A stretch of 64,000 nt of DNA from Spizellomyces punctatus DAOM BR117. Its lineage: Eukaryota > Chytridiomycota > Chytridiomycetes > Spizellomycetales > Spizellomycetaceae. The stretch lies in assembly GCF_000182565.1 (NCBI RefSeq), contig NW_015971543.1, positions 1,056,138 to 1,120,137 on the forward strand, given 5' to 3'. How positions within the stretch are numbered: position 1 is the stretch's first letter; every line of letters begins with the position of its first letter. The notes beneath the pieces are model-generated. The model did no database searches and was not told the DNA's origin. It saw only the letters and a program-made list of their open reading frames with translations. Positions 11,327-23,341 of the stretch are shown here, piece by piece. The position numbers and the translations under genes were made by a program.

Positions 11327-11648
11327 CTACTGGGACTTCATCGCGACGAACGTCAGGGCTGACTTGTCATGCACTTTAATCGGATGCAATGCAGATTCCA
11401 ATGATGCATAGGATGGTCTTTCCGTTGCGTTTTTCATCACCAGGACGTCGATCTTTTGCCGTAATTCTTTTAGGAACGAACATGGAATACTTTGGGATGT
11501 ATTCTTCCGATCGGGTTCCTGCCAACGAGTAGTCATTGTCCTTTGTCGTGCGTTCATTTCCATTGTCGAGTGCGGAGCGGCTGTGCATTTCATATCGCTG
11601 TGCCACAACGATCGCTGCTGACGGACAGCGTTTCGTCCTCAAGTCCAT
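11327..11648 (-). CDS. Doubtful small gene, possibly frame-shifted
   Basis: Two overlapping minus-strand frames may be parts of one small protein. The upstream frame starts at the ATG at 11648 (MDLRTKRCPSAAIVV) and reads as far as KYSMFVPK. The downstream frame reads KELRQKIDVLVMKNATERP and ends at 11327. The switch falls in an AAAA run near 11471; one base fewer there would join them into about 106 residues. Without that, the downstream frame alone gives a protein of up to about 90 residues. I do not recognise it. It lies between the divergent PSMB2 and LAMTOR4 start codons and may be spurious. Confidence 0.3.
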
Positions 11649-11695
11649 GTCCCCCAAGGACTCAATCTACCCACGCACTTGACCCACGTCACAAT

Positions 11696-12226
11696 ATGTC
11701 AAAGTCTGCAGAGGTATGCGCTGAATGGGACAGACTATTCTCATTTGCAAATTCCCGCTGTACGCAATGTTGTTTGACGGAAACCAGACTTCATCCCAGG
11801 AACACACTGAAGTGCTAACTGCCCTGTCCCGCTCGGTGCCCGATCAAACTGGTTTGCTCATTCTGAACGCCGTCAACGGAACAGTGTTGGCTGTAAGTTT
11901 TACTCTCCAAAATTGCGAGTCGTCTCTTGGGTGACTGTACATCTGGTTGTGAATGCAAGTCGTCGGGTGACTTGGCGGACGACCCTGCAACAGCAAAAGA
12001 TGTGTTTGGAATGATACATGATGCCAGAAAGGCAGTTGGAGCTACTGGAAAAAATGAAGATTTACAACGAATAAATGGTAGGTCGACAGTAGTTTGGCAT
12101 GGATTTAAACACCTATTCAACAGTTGATTCACACATCCATGCACGTCAAAAGTGTCTCTAGGATCATGTGTGATTGTGATAACAGCAGACGAGCGGCATA
12201 TATATGCTGTAAAGAAGAACAATTAA
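11696..12226 (+). CDS. LAMTOR4: Ragulator complex subunit LAMTOR4
   Basis: Exons 11696-11713, 11788-11892, 11960-12077 and 12162-12226 join into about 101 residues; human LAMTOR4 has 99. The core reads VPDQTGLLILNAVNGTVLA then SSGDLADD, matching the human [25 protein letters not shown]. The C-terminus ADERHIYAVKKN matches the final strand SGQRVFVVKRQ. LAMTOR4 is a small roadblock-fold subunit of Ragulator, which holds Rag GTPases on the lysosome or vacuole for TORC1 signalling. The six-residue first exon ends at a normal GT donor. The last intron was set by matching the C-terminal strand; this shortens one loop by about three residues compared with human. Confidence 0.82.
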
Positions 12227-12331
12227 AGGCCGTGCGGTTTCGCGTGGTTTTCCCAGTGGCGCTGGTTTTCGCTAGTTCAATGTACAAATATTTACAGGTA
12301 TCTCTAAAATCTTCAATAAAAATACGTTTGC

Positions 12332-15300
12332 CTACACCTCTTTGGCAACTTCACATCCTTCTGCGGGTTGAACTTCTCGTAAACGATCTGCCATGTCCGC
12401 GACCTTCCTTTTCTGCCACTTTCTCTCAAAAGGCACCCCAGGCAGCTTTCGCACGATCTCCCCAATCCCTGCATCTATCCTCTTCCTTCTCTTTTTGCCG
12501 TGTATACTCTTGAGATCAGGGATGTGGTCCGCAGGGTAAAGATGAAGATGGGCGTCATTATCATCAGAATCTTTCCACAACTCGAGCTCGGCCACCTCGG
12601 CGGTAACCGTTTCTTTCTCTGCCATTCCGCGTACTTGATCGATGACAGCCTCCTGCTCCTTTTCAGCTACTAGGGAGCTTCGAAGGAACACCTCGACTTC
12701 AGATGGTCGGCGATTTACAAGAAGATGGGGGAATGGTACCATATTCATCGATGCCACGCGGCTCGTGGCCGTTGTACTCGCTCCTCCTGTGAGTAAAGGT
12801 GCCGGCTGTGACGTTCCTGCAGTGGTAGATGTTGATTGGCTTTCCTTCGGTCTGCTCATGTGAGATCCAGTGTCTGTTTCCATCACATTTGATGGAAAGA
12901 TCAATCCCAGAGTAATAAGAGCCTTCTCTGATTCCGTTCTTACGGCAGGAGAAGCATCTGTTTCCATCAATGTGAAAACCGCTTCCTGAAGGTCTTTTGA
13001 TGTTGCGAGAAGGCCAAGTATTTGGGCGCTTTGGATCGCCTCTGCGCGAACTGAAGGGTGGGCATCGTGGTAGAGGGCACATCGGAGAGATTCATGGACT
13101 TGTGGGTCAGTGTTCTTGGTCGTTCCTATAGCTACGGAAGCAGGACTGTGTATTAGTCCAGGTCACCAACCTTGTGGACTATGAGAGTAAATACCTTTGA
13201 CCGCGTATGCGCGAACTCGCCAATCAAAATCGTCGAAACAATCCAATAGTGCGTTGACAAGATCTCGGTTTCCGGATGCAAGGATGCAAGCCAGCTTCAA
13301 TTCACGACAACTGACAATTTCAACCAAAGGGTTAAGCAGCGCAATCGGAGCAGTTCTCTTACCTTGCACGCTTCCACCCTCACAGTGGCGAACTCATCGC
13401 GAAAGCAAGCCAGGAACTTATCAACCGCGTTTTCCGTGACAACCCCTAGTCTTGTTAATGACTTGAGAGCGTCGATTCGTTTCAATGGGTCGGGTGAGCT
13501 CAGTAAACCCACAATCCAGTCCAGGATATGCTGTCCTTTGCCGAGTCGTCCTAGAGAGGCAGCAGCAGCGTCACGGACTGTACTATTCCAGTCGTTCCAC
13601 ATAAGGCGGAGGAGTGTTTCGACAGCGGCTTTCACTTGGCGCCGCAGCGTCTGAAGTTGCTCTCTCCGGGCAATTTCCATGGGGTCTTCTTCCCCCATGG
13701 CTTTATTAGATGCGCGAGTGCTTGGACGCGTTGAAGCGCTAGAAATACGAGCTGAATCGGGTATCATCGATGCTTTGCGGCTGGAGATTCTGGTTTCTGG
13801 CGGTGGTTGCTTGGGCTGTTCAAGTGTCAACTGAGACAGCTTTCCCACCCAGCACTCAAGCAACTCTATAACATCCTGCCGGACTCTCCAGCTAGTGCTG
13901 TCAGCGTCACTCAGCAATGCTTCCAGTAGTTGCTCAGCATGACTTAAATCCATCATCTCTAGACATTCCACTGCCCTCCGTCGCGTCACAGTGTCGACAT
14001 CACCAAGCTCCCTCCTCAGCTCATCCAAAACCGCAGAATCCACAATCCCCATTGTCGCCAATGTAACCGCTGCCAAGGCCCGCTCAGAAACGCCTCCATC
14101 TTTCAACATTTCGCCCAAGGTTTTCCGGAAAGCAATGCCTTCCCATCTCCCTAGCGAATGATGCGCATCCAGAGCAATGAGCAATCGGGAGGCTTCGAAG
14201 CGGAGGGGGCGATCTTCCTCCTCTCCTAGTGCAAGTATAAGAGTCTTGCAGAGTGCTATGTACCCGGGGGAGTCTGTCGGCGGTATTTGTTCAAGGTTCG
14301 TGTATGGCGTTTCTAGGAAGTCAGTCAAAGTTTTTATTATGGGCGCTGAAATGGAGGGCTCGTGTGATGTTCTCTCGGGGGCTGCTTCCACCTTGGATAT
14401 TGGATTCTCTTTTGCCCTGCGTTTCACTGGAATCGAGAAGATTTCAGTTTGGCAAGTAACCACAATAATTGCACCACACGCAAGTGAAGTTATTTCAGTT
14501 CGTGCCTTACTTACGCATTGTGGTCAACCTAGCTACAGAGAAGGACGGTAAATCCGATAGTACAGCAGGCTTCATATTTGACTTGACGGTTCGGAGAAGC
14601 TGTGAAGCACCGAAAACCGAGCTGCGTCTTCTGGTAGGCTAAAAGTGGGCTGAGTGGACGTCCACAGACGCGACAACGAGCGCACGTCGCGCGCATGCCT
14701 GTACTCACTTTACCGAGTGCTTGAAGAAATTTCATATCTCCATCTGTAGACAGCGATTTAGGTAGTTCCGTTCCCGGAGGCGCAGGTCTGGATGCATTCG
14801 GCCTCAGTTGGAGGGAGTCGTCAGTTACCGTAGACGTATCGTCGTCATCTCTGAATTCTCGGACATCAGGTATTACGAGCCGTATCCCTCCTTGATCGTC
14901 CGCACCGATCGTCCCGTCTGATGCAGTTAGCAGTCGGCCTTCCTCAGCGGCTTTCATGGCCTTGTGCCATTGTCCAGGCGCGTATGCTCGTCGTTTACGT
15001 GGCGGTACCCGTCGCAGTAGGATGGATCGGCCTGATCCAGAGGACCCTCGAGCATAGACATCACTTACCCGCTCCCTACTTTCGAATTCTGCTCCTGTGA
15101 GGGTGATTCGCACCAAGGCGTCCACATTCCCATCTGTCAAAACAGTTTGAGTGGGATCCAATCCTTCTCGTGTCAGTTTTTTTAAGAACCTGACGGTTGA
15201 GTGGGAGAGGGTTTTTTCCGGCATTTGTGGGGTGTCGCGGTTAGCTATCGAAGACCTCGGCCGATCCGATTTCTGGCTGGATGTATGACCGGATGGGGAC

Positions 15301-16388
15301 TTGGGGATGACTGAGCTCCGCCGTGTAGCAGACCTAATGCTTGGTCTACCATGTGTGACGCGCTCATTATCAGCCGAAAATACCCGTCGTCCCGCCGTTG
15401 ACGGTCGCGATCCTGGTCGTGATCCCATGGAAAAGCGTCCTGATTCAGCCAAATCTTGCAGTTTGGTATTCAAACTCCGACGGGCGTCTGCAACTCGTCG
15501 TGCTTCGTCCTTTGCGTATCCGCTCACTGCCGCCTGTAAATTGATACCCTCTGCGCGCTGCCATACTTCCAGCATGAAGGGAACATTCCGAGTTGAAAAA
15601 GATTCGGAGGGCTTAAGAAGTGGCCTGTCTGTAGTTGTTATAATTCCGTTGCCGACTAGCTGTTCTAGATCAAATGCAGACCCCAAAGTGTCTGAATTGC
15701 CAAAATTGACAGGAAGGGATTTAGGTATCCTCTCATCAATCCTGCGAGTTGCCGCGCTGTCTCTTTTCCGGACGACATTTTGAAGCCAACTACTTTTATG
15801 CATGGTTTGATTTGTGGTAGTAAGATCCACATCCCGATCACGGGTCTCAGCAGATCTGACGTTTACTGGCTCGTGGAACAATTCCTTCTGCCCAGACCCA
15901 ACGTAGTCCCCCATTTCGGCCCTCACTTTGTCATTCACACGCAGCTCTAATTTTGTCTCCTTCAAATTCTGCTCGACCTCCCTTTCTTTTTCAACCACCG
16001 CAAGGGCCGCACGATATCCTTTCACAACATGCACTTGGGCTTCCAACGCTGGCGGGAGCTTGGGGGGCTGTCGTACAGCCTGGAGCTTGCTTTCAGCAAT
16101 ATAAGGTAGGTCGATAGCCGCGGCAACAGGATTATGATGTTTCCGGTTCACTTCAATGTTTCCTCCGGTTGCTATCATGGGTGCCCCCAGACTTTGTACC
16201 CTCCGTCTAAGGACTGTGTCCATAAGATCTTTCCGATGTGGACGGTGATATTCAGCCTCAATCGGATTTCTTTCCTCGGCATTTTGCAGAACGATATTCC
16301 GGTATCCTCTGGGCGTATGAGCTATACCCAGTACGGCACGGTCTACCTTCGGTGGTGACGGAGGACGTACAATGACTGTTTCTCGCAT
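12332..16388 (-). CDS. HEATR4: HEAT-repeat protein, HEATR4-like
   Basis: Exons 16388-14709, 14638-14515, 14426-13363, 13294-13195 and 13131-12332 join in frame into about 1255 residues. The N-terminal half (~560 residues) is mostly disordered with Arg/Ser-rich stretches; short conserved-looking pieces include PYIAESKLQAVRQPPKLPP. The C-terminal half has HEAT repeats, for example RFEASRLLIALDAHH, VSERALAAVTLATMG, RRRAVECLEMMDLSHAEQLL, TVRDAAAASLGRLGKGQHIL and DWRVRAYAVKGI, then a basic, Lys/Arg-rich tail. A long disordered head with HEAT repeats behind it is the layout of HEATR4, a protein of flagellated organisms. It starts 158 bases from the CCDC112-like gene, head to head. Family name is inferred from layout and context. 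Confidence 0.65.
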
Positions 16389-16416
16389 TTTTGCGGTGAT
16401 TTTATTTTTTAGCAGG

Positions 16417-16439
16417 TTGCCGACACCGATAGTCGGTAA
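16417..16439. promoter_or_regulatory. Inverted repeat in shared HEATR4/CCDC112 promoter
   Basis: TTGCCGAC at 16417-16424 and GTCGGTAA at 16432-16439 form an inverted repeat (7 of 8 positions) with a 7-base spacer, inside the 158-base gap between two divergent genes. One arm contains GTTGCC, which is also a half-site of the RFX X-box. Function is a guess; it could be a dimer-binding site acting on both genes. Confidence 0.35.
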
Positions 16440-16546
16440 TTGTCCAGATGTGGCTTGTAGCCTTACGTAACCATTTTACGCGCGACTCACGACTGGCCGA
16501 TCGTTTTGGTCTTTGCTTTCCACAAATATTTCCTCTAGCAGACATT

Positions 16547-19361
16547 ATGTTATGCGCCGACCCTCCAGAGGTTAAAAATGAATGTCAGTCGTCATGTCAC
16601 TGTGAAGATCTTGTACAATCTGCCGAGACCTTGGGTACAGAAACAAACCTGGGGTCACCGATCACACTAGAAGGATACTACAATGATCGTGGCGAATTTC
16701 AATCAATGGGCCAAGAGACGGATGAACTGACTAGCTGCATTTCTGGCGATGAAAGCGAAAGTCCGGATGCCCAGGAGCTTTTATTTCAGATGATGGCAGA
16801 ATTGCAGAGAATACAAGGGGTGCTGGAACCCGAAGCCTGCACAGATTTCAATCCGACGGACAGTCCTGGCCGCGCGGGTTGTAAGCCGGATGAACATGTG
16901 CGCGCAAGATATAATGATGATCATGATGATGTCGTTCTGATGGATGTTGATGAGGTGTGGCAAACAAATGGGGAATGTAAAACAATCACCAGAAGCCTCA
17001 TCGGTATTTCATCATGTTAATAGCAGGTAGATTTGGAAGAGGTTAACCTTCCACCTTCGTCGACGAAAGCAAAGCGGGGCCGTCAGCTATCATCCACCCC
17101 TAAGTCTTCACAAAATCACCGCCGAATGATGGAGGCGGCTTCCAAAAAGAAAAACGTTCTGGAAGCCATGTACAAAGAGAGAAGCAAGTGCGTGGGTCGT
17201 GAGGAGTCATATGATCAAAAACAAGATGTTCTAATGCAGTTCATATAGATGCCAAATAATAGAGAAAGAGCTCCAAGCCGTCACATCCAAAGTAGCTATT
17301 CGCGCAGACATACTACAGTGTGTAGGCGATGTATGGTCACGATCTCTAGAAGAAATGAAACTAGAAAGTGAGTCTACGAATTTTCCGGTGTATATTGATG
17401 TTTTCTGACCTGATCGATCTGTCATGCATCGTATACCACCAGAAGCACAATTATCTACTCGTATCGAACAAATCCGGCACAACGTGCAAAAACTTTGGCA
17501 ATATGTTCAAGCTCCAAAGCCGGGAAATGCTTGTAAGAGACTCAAGGAACAAGCGAAAATCCTCTGTTTATGCTTAAGATACACCCGACAGACATTAGCT
17601 CGCTAAAGCAGCTTATGGAAACGATTGAGGCAGGCATCCTCGTATTCAAGAATACTGAACGAGAAAGGTAAGATACACAACTTTTTGCCCAAAATCGAAT
17701 ATCGCCCATTGAGCAACTGCTCTTGTTCCACGAAAGATACGAGCAGGTGTTACAGCAGGAAAAAAAGCTGACACAGGAGTTAGCATGCGCGGAAGACCAT
17801 ATCAACTCATGGGGCCAACAGCAAGACGAATCAGCAACAATTACGCAAGGGAAGGATGGCAGATCTCAACCCAAACGTGCGGCGGCTAACAATGTGCACA
17901 CCGAAGGCACTTTACTCCCTGAGGCGATCGCTTATCAGGTACCCATGTTGGAGTAAGCTTGGTTCAATGTTCACTGAAGACTCACGCAATCACCTATTAG
18001 AACTTTCTTGCGCGACACGGTGGCCCTTATGGAGGATGGGAGGATGTTACTCACAATGCATTTGTGAAATTGCGACAAAAGCACTTTGTAAGCTTGCAGT
18101 AACTCATAAAGGCAGTCTCTTCAGTGTAAGAGATCCTCACTTTCTTTGCAGTCAAACACCAATGCCTTCCTTCAAGCCTGCGTTTCGAAACTGCCGGGCA
18201 TAACGATTGAGATGGCTTCGGCTCATGAAGCTTGGTACGAAAGCTTTCTCCGAGTCAGCGAGGAAAGGAAGATGGCCATCGCCAGGTGGAAGCAAAGTAA
18301 AGCGGTAAGCACATATCTCGCGGTCAATACCCGCATGATGTGCTCGAAACAAGATTTTTGACCAGAAATGTGTGCTTTGCTGCAGGTATCAGCCGAGAAA
18401 AACGTCCAAATGAAGGCGGAAACAGAGTCTGGAAAGAAGGAACGTACAAAAGGCGACACACAGAGAAATCGCGCAATGCGAGACAGGCAAAAGGAGATTC
18501 TTGCGTGCTGGAAGGTCCGCATTGAAAATGGTTCTTCGATTGAACGCTGCTTCTAACCACGGATGACTCTACCAGAGCCAAAAACAGGCCGAAAAAGAGG
18601 AGGCTGAGCGAATAAAACAAGAAGAGCTACAACGAGCAAAGGAAGAGCAGAAGAGATGGCGTGAGGAACAGGTAAGGTTGATAATTCACTATTCCTAAAC
18701 CTTGAGTGGAATCTCAAATGAAATACATGATCCATGGCAGCGAAACTTGCGTGATCGGGTGTCTATCTATGTGCAAAAACGCAGTGAAACTCGAAGCCTT
18801 CAACAAAAGCTAGACGAGGAAGCTGAAAGACAGAAAAAGAAGTTCACCTCCTTATTAGTTGCGGAGGAAGCTAAACGACTGGCCCAAAAGGTGCCTTGTG
18901 GCAGTGTGACGTGATCGTTCAATTTCAAGCTCCTCCCAACTGACGAATGATCTCTTTACTAGAATGCAGAACTTTTGCAACAGCGACGTGAAGCGGTCAC
19001 CGCGAGAGTAAAGAAGGAAGAAGAGAGGACTAAACGCTTGGAGAGACTTCGAGAACAGGTACAAAGCCCTGGCATGATACCACATCGAAGAAACTCATTA
19101 ATAATATCGTAAAAAGGTTGCTGTCGACGTACCGCGAGACCCTTCACGCATTCTTCGACCAACCGAAGCATTCCAAAACAAGGTCGAGGGACCCCATGAG
19201 GATGCGACTGAAAAGGTCAAGGATCACTTCAAACCGGTTATACTACCTAGAAGGTAAAGTGGCCTCTGTATTTGTGCATATCATGCCTTTATTCTTCCTC
19301 AGTTAATGATTCGCCATCTTTGTGGTTCAGACATATCCCAGATTGGAGGCGAGGATTGTAA
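16547..19361 (+). CDS. CCDC112: Coiled-coil protein, CCDC112 family
   Basis: Fourteen exons: 16547-16954, 17027-17187, 17249-17367, 17443-17532, 17592-17667, 17737-17938, 18001-18087, 18152-18304, 18386-18514, 18576-18671, 18741-18890, 18963-19058, 19117-19253 and 19331-19361, about 644 residues. Family marks: NFLARHGGPYGGWEDV around residue 385 (the HGGxxGGW box), AWYESFL...ERKMAIARWK, long Lys/Glu coiled coils from ~460, then PRDPSRILRPTEAF and the terminal HIPDWRRGL, equal to the DPSRLYKPTKGW...IPTWRQG end of CCDC112/CCDC148 proteins. CCDC112 is a centriolar-satellite and cilium-formation protein in animals. An ATG at 16448 is in the same frame and would add 33 residues; 16547 was preferred because those residues look non-conserved. 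Confidence 0.8.
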
Positions 19362-20192
19362 ATAAGACGAAGGCTATGTAGATACATGTGTGAATTTAAG
19401 AATCCATAGTTTCCTAATTACTCTCCGCATATACGAGCGTAGGCTACTGCACAGCCATCTGCTCCACTCCACCTGTCCCACGATCGCATATCGACGGTCT
19501 CAAGATGGCAGCTTACCCAATAGTGAAGCTCCCCTTGCGATCAAATTTAAAAAGTAATACAGTATTATACCGCCTCATCACTCCCCCCAGCATCAACGAC
19601 TGAACGACTGTCAGATAAGATCAAGAAAGTGGACATTGAAGGCAAAAAGAAGAAAGGTACGTCTGGGGCCTCAATCCCTCCCGGAGCAACTCAAAAGGCC
19701 ACTCAACAGAAGGGATGGACTTCGCAACAACGCTCTTCCTCCTCTTCGTGCTCCCTTCTCCCCTAATCCATTCTCTTCATCCAGTCGCTTGAAGTCATAA
19801 TGACCCAAACATACATTCTCATCGCAACCTGGTGATGCAACCACCATCAACAACCTGGCGAACACCAGATCATGGGCGGATTCCCGCCTCGTTTCCTCCT
19901 AATTCTTCATCCGTAGCCCCATGTATGATACATATATGCTGCGTCAGACAGGCTTTTTTTGAAAACTGGTTTCCGTCGTGACGGTTGTTTTAGATGGCGA
20001 TCGCCAGTGCGAAAGAGATGAAAAGTCAAAGCAAAACGCTTGTTCTGTGCTCCTGCCCTGCCAAGAGTGTGGCTTGGTTGATGATTTCACCCGCGAAAAC
20101 TTCAATTCCCGCAATTACCCAGCTGCTTCTCTCCAAATTGCGTTTTTCTTTTTGACCATCCCTTTGAACCTTCCCGCCGATCGCTCTCAACG
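19362..20192. other. Intergenic stretch with one weak coding hint
   Basis: Between the CCDC112-like stop and the TLC-domain gene. From the ATG at 19505 a frame reads MAAYPIVKLPLRSNLK; with a very short intron (37 bases, ending in the ag at 19600-19601) it could continue as TERLSDKIKKVDIEGKKKK. The intron is shorter than others here and a second splice pattern is equally open, so no gene is called. The last ~300 bases carry pyrimidine-rich sequence typical of a promoter. Confidence 0.3.
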
Positions 20193-21396
20193 ATGCCCAC
20201 CCTGCACGACATATATCATCAATTAGAGCTGCCACATTTGGTAGACCACGGGCATATCATTTTGGCATCTGCGATCGGCTGTCAATTCATATACTGGATA
20301 GGTTATTATCTATCAGCATGGTCGGGGAACAAGCACTTTGCGGCGCTAAGTCCAATCAAGAGAGTGGATTGGGGCCTTCATATCGTTTCTACAGTCCACG
20401 CTGTTGCCATTTGCCTCCTTGCTTTTCCCATCTTTGGCGAACCGGCGTTGCAGAAAGATAAGGTTTATGGTTACGCGCCGAAAGCTGGAGACGTTTATGC
20501 GATTGCAACCGGGTACGTTTACCTGAATGTTTGTATGGGCGTGAGATGCAGAAAGAATGCATGGAACCTGCAGTCATTGCTAGCCATCAACGTGCGGATA
20601 CGGGGGCATATTGGTCCACACACCGTGATCCTTGGTTAATGTCGTCCCTTCCCTACCAGGTACTTTCTTTGGGACACTATAATATCCCTATACTACATCG
20701 CGCAGTTTGGTGTCGGATTTGCGCTTCATGGCTTGGCGTGTTTGACTGTTTTTGGTCTTTGCTTCGTGAGTATATTGGGTAACTTTGGGTTGCCGCGAGA
20801 GCGGACGGTAGAAGTTAACCGCTGTCTTCCTTTGTCAGAGGCCCTTCCTTATGTACTATGGTGCTGTATTCCTGATGTTCGAGCTGAGGTAAGTATTATC
20901 GAATGACTCGTTGCTTCCACATGTCTAAGACAGCCCCTTCTTTAAGCACACCTTTCCTAAATGTCCACTGGTTTTGCGATAAAACCGGTCGAACCGGCAC
21001 AAAACTCCAACTAGTGAATGGGATGATTCTTCTTACTGTCTTCTTCTTGGCCCGCATCTGCTTCGGCTTTTACAGCTCGGCTGATTTCTTTGGTACGTGT
21101 ATCTCTCTTTTCCCAACTAGCTGGGCTTTGCTCCGTGGCTCAATTGGCTTTCCTTTCGCATTGTAGTCACTGTCTATCATCGACGTCACGAGATTCCGAC
21201 TGTGAACATCGCGGTTTACAGTATTGCCAATATCTTGCTCATGGGGCTCAATGTGCTCTGGTTTTCAAAGATGATCAGGGCAATTAGAAGTCGCTTCTCA
21301 TCCAAGAATGAAAAGCCAAAAGCAAGACATATAAACGGCGTGCGCAAGGCCAATGGAGTTAATAAGTCAGCCACTCTTTTAGATAAGGATAGATAG
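20193..21396 (+). CDS. TLC-domain membrane protein (TLCD4/TMEM56-like)
   Basis: Exons 20193-20512, 20660-20765, 20839-20888, 20947-21092 and 21167-21396 join into about 283 residues with about seven membrane helices. The TLC domain shows GYFLWDTIISLYYIAQFGVG (the FxxYD-like helix), ALHGLACLTVFGLCF, then MFELSTPFLNVHWFC, a close match to the ELSTPFVNxRWF block of TLCD4-type proteins, and a last helix near AVYSIANILLMGLNVLWFS. The C-terminus is basic and ends in KDR. TLC proteins act in lipid metabolism or membrane composition (ceramide synthases, TRAM, CLN8); the catalytic HH pair of ceramide synthases is absent. Its exact role is unknown. Confidence 0.8.
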
Positions 21397-21544
21397 CGCA
21401 TATGGCGCTGGTAGTTTTCTTATAGTAAGTTTTTGAACCTTGTGGCATATCATATATACTCTTAAAGGAATAGATGGGCATATTCACATTCGAATGGTTT
21501 TGACTGTCACCGAGATGGAACACCTCGCAACAATTAAGAACGTG

Positions 21545-23176
21545 TCACGGTGAATCAGTATCGTCATTAAGCTCAACATCGTCATATCCGATGAACTCCA
21601 GATCAAGTTCCTCTTCACGACTCGGTCTAGATCCCGCGATGGCATTCACAGGGTGAAAACCGTACAAACCCCTTCCTGCAGCTACTAGTCTCGTATCCTC
21701 ATCCTCCTCATCCTCGTCTACACCTTCCTGAAAAGGTCCTATCGTCTTGCGTGTTTCTGCTCTATGCTTCTTTCTCATGTGTCGGATCCGCAAGTAATTA
21801 TATCCAGCAATTCCCGAGATACTAATGATAAGCCCTACTATCTTGTTCGCCGGAAACTCGTCCCCAAACACCTTTGCCGCTGCAATAATAGTAATGATCT
21901 CTTTGAAGATTCCAGCAATAGAAAATGTGACAACGGATGTGGTTGAGATCAGGAAGAATTCACTCACAACCATTAAAAACGCAATGAATCCGCCCAAGCA
22001 TATTGTGCCTAGTATACTGAGAGTCGACCCAAATGTCGCAAAGAACGGTGATTGAAAAACTGTGGGGATGCCTTCCATGACGGAGCATGCAATCAAAAGC
22101 GACAGCGCCATTAAAGGAGCGAGGAATAGATTTGTAGCCAACGGATTATTCATCCCCATTGATTCGCGTTCCAGGAGCATCTGCGTCAAAGCCCAGCGTA
22201 AGCCTGACAATACCGTAGCAATCTGAACCTCCACATAACCGGCCCAGTTGAATTCAGTCTCATTAAGGACCATGAGAAACACGCCGAAGCAAATGACGAC
22301 TATAACGCCGCTCAATGTCCACGTCGGCCTCTCCAACCCGAATAGGAAAGCAAAAAGGAGAACAAAGACGGGTGCTCCGGATTTCACCATTGTGTAGAAG
22401 GAGAGGGAGATGACCTGATATACTTGTCAGTGCCTTGATACGTCGCACATACCGATGTCATCCTCTACCTTTAAACTACTATTTGACAAACCGATATCCA
22501 TGCCCGTTGCGACACCACATGGCAAAACCTTCGTAAAATAATCTTTCACGGCAGGATGCCGTGCTGGACGCATTCGCGGCCATATAAATGCGACCGCCAC
22601 ACCAGATAATGTAAACTCTGGGCGAAGCAAAATCGCAGTACAGATCAGTTGTCCGACCAGAAGGATCAAAAATAGTACTGTTTTAACTTACGCATAATCA
22701 TGTGTATCATAGTCGTAAAGAGGGGGAATTTAAAATTGTAGTGATCCTCCGAAAAGAGCCATTTGTTATATAATGACAGCACCAGAGACGTGGTATACCA
22801 AGCAAGAATACTACAGAGAGATACATTGGTTAAGAACTCAATCTGGAGAAACAGAAATCCAAAACGGGCTGACACAAAACCCACCCACCCACACTCACTA
22901 GGAGCCTGCCACCAGAGCTTTCCTCATCCATGCCTTCGCAAAACTGTCGGACCCGCCGACATCATTCTTAAAGATCCACCGTCGAGCAACTAGCATATAG
23001 TTCTGCCACGTATCGCTTATCGAGTTCTCTTTCCAATGTGGTGTTGCGGCTTCTACCTCTAATGCTTCCCGAAGATCATGTGATGTGGGAAGGAGTTCTG
23101 CCGAATCTCGAACGTTAAGGCTCTCCGACGACCATCTCCGGTCGTCGTCCGAGCCCGCGACAGAATGCGTGGACAT
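21545..23176 (-). CDS. Nucleotide-sugar/triose-phosphate transporter family, SLC35C2-like
   Basis: Exons 23176-22899, 22810-22692, 22617-22469 and 22414-21545 give about 471 residues. A soluble head of ~90 residues is followed by ten predicted helices: SLVLSLYNKWLFSEDHYNFK is the family's first helix with the NKW box, FPLFTTMIHMIM the second, and CGVATGMDIGLSNSSLK then SFYTMVKSGAPVFVLLFAF the central repeat. SSLKVISLSFYTMVKSG is typical of SLC35C2 and fungal relatives such as yeast YML038C. The acidic tail (DEDEEDEDTRL) faces the cytosol. These carriers work in the Golgi or ER; the substrate (GDP-fucose has been proposed for SLC35C2) cannot be told. The exon 2 to exon 3 join was chosen because only this acceptor keeps the helix and frame. 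Confidence 0.83.
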
Positions 23177-23341
23177 ATGCTCGTGCGTTGGCGATTATAA
23201 AGTGTTCGTCGGGGATGACGGGCCCGACGTGGGCATGTCGTTCTGGACAGGTGCGGCAGATCGTTGTTTCAAGAGGCGAACGCTGTGTTTGTGGCAGGAA
23301 GTGTCACGTGACAAGGTGATGCGGAAAACCCAATCTGAATT

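Noticed and set aside
15301-15783. 160-codon plus-strand frame inside HEATR4-like exon 1
   Set aside because: Shadow of the coding strand, Arg/Ser-rich without motif.
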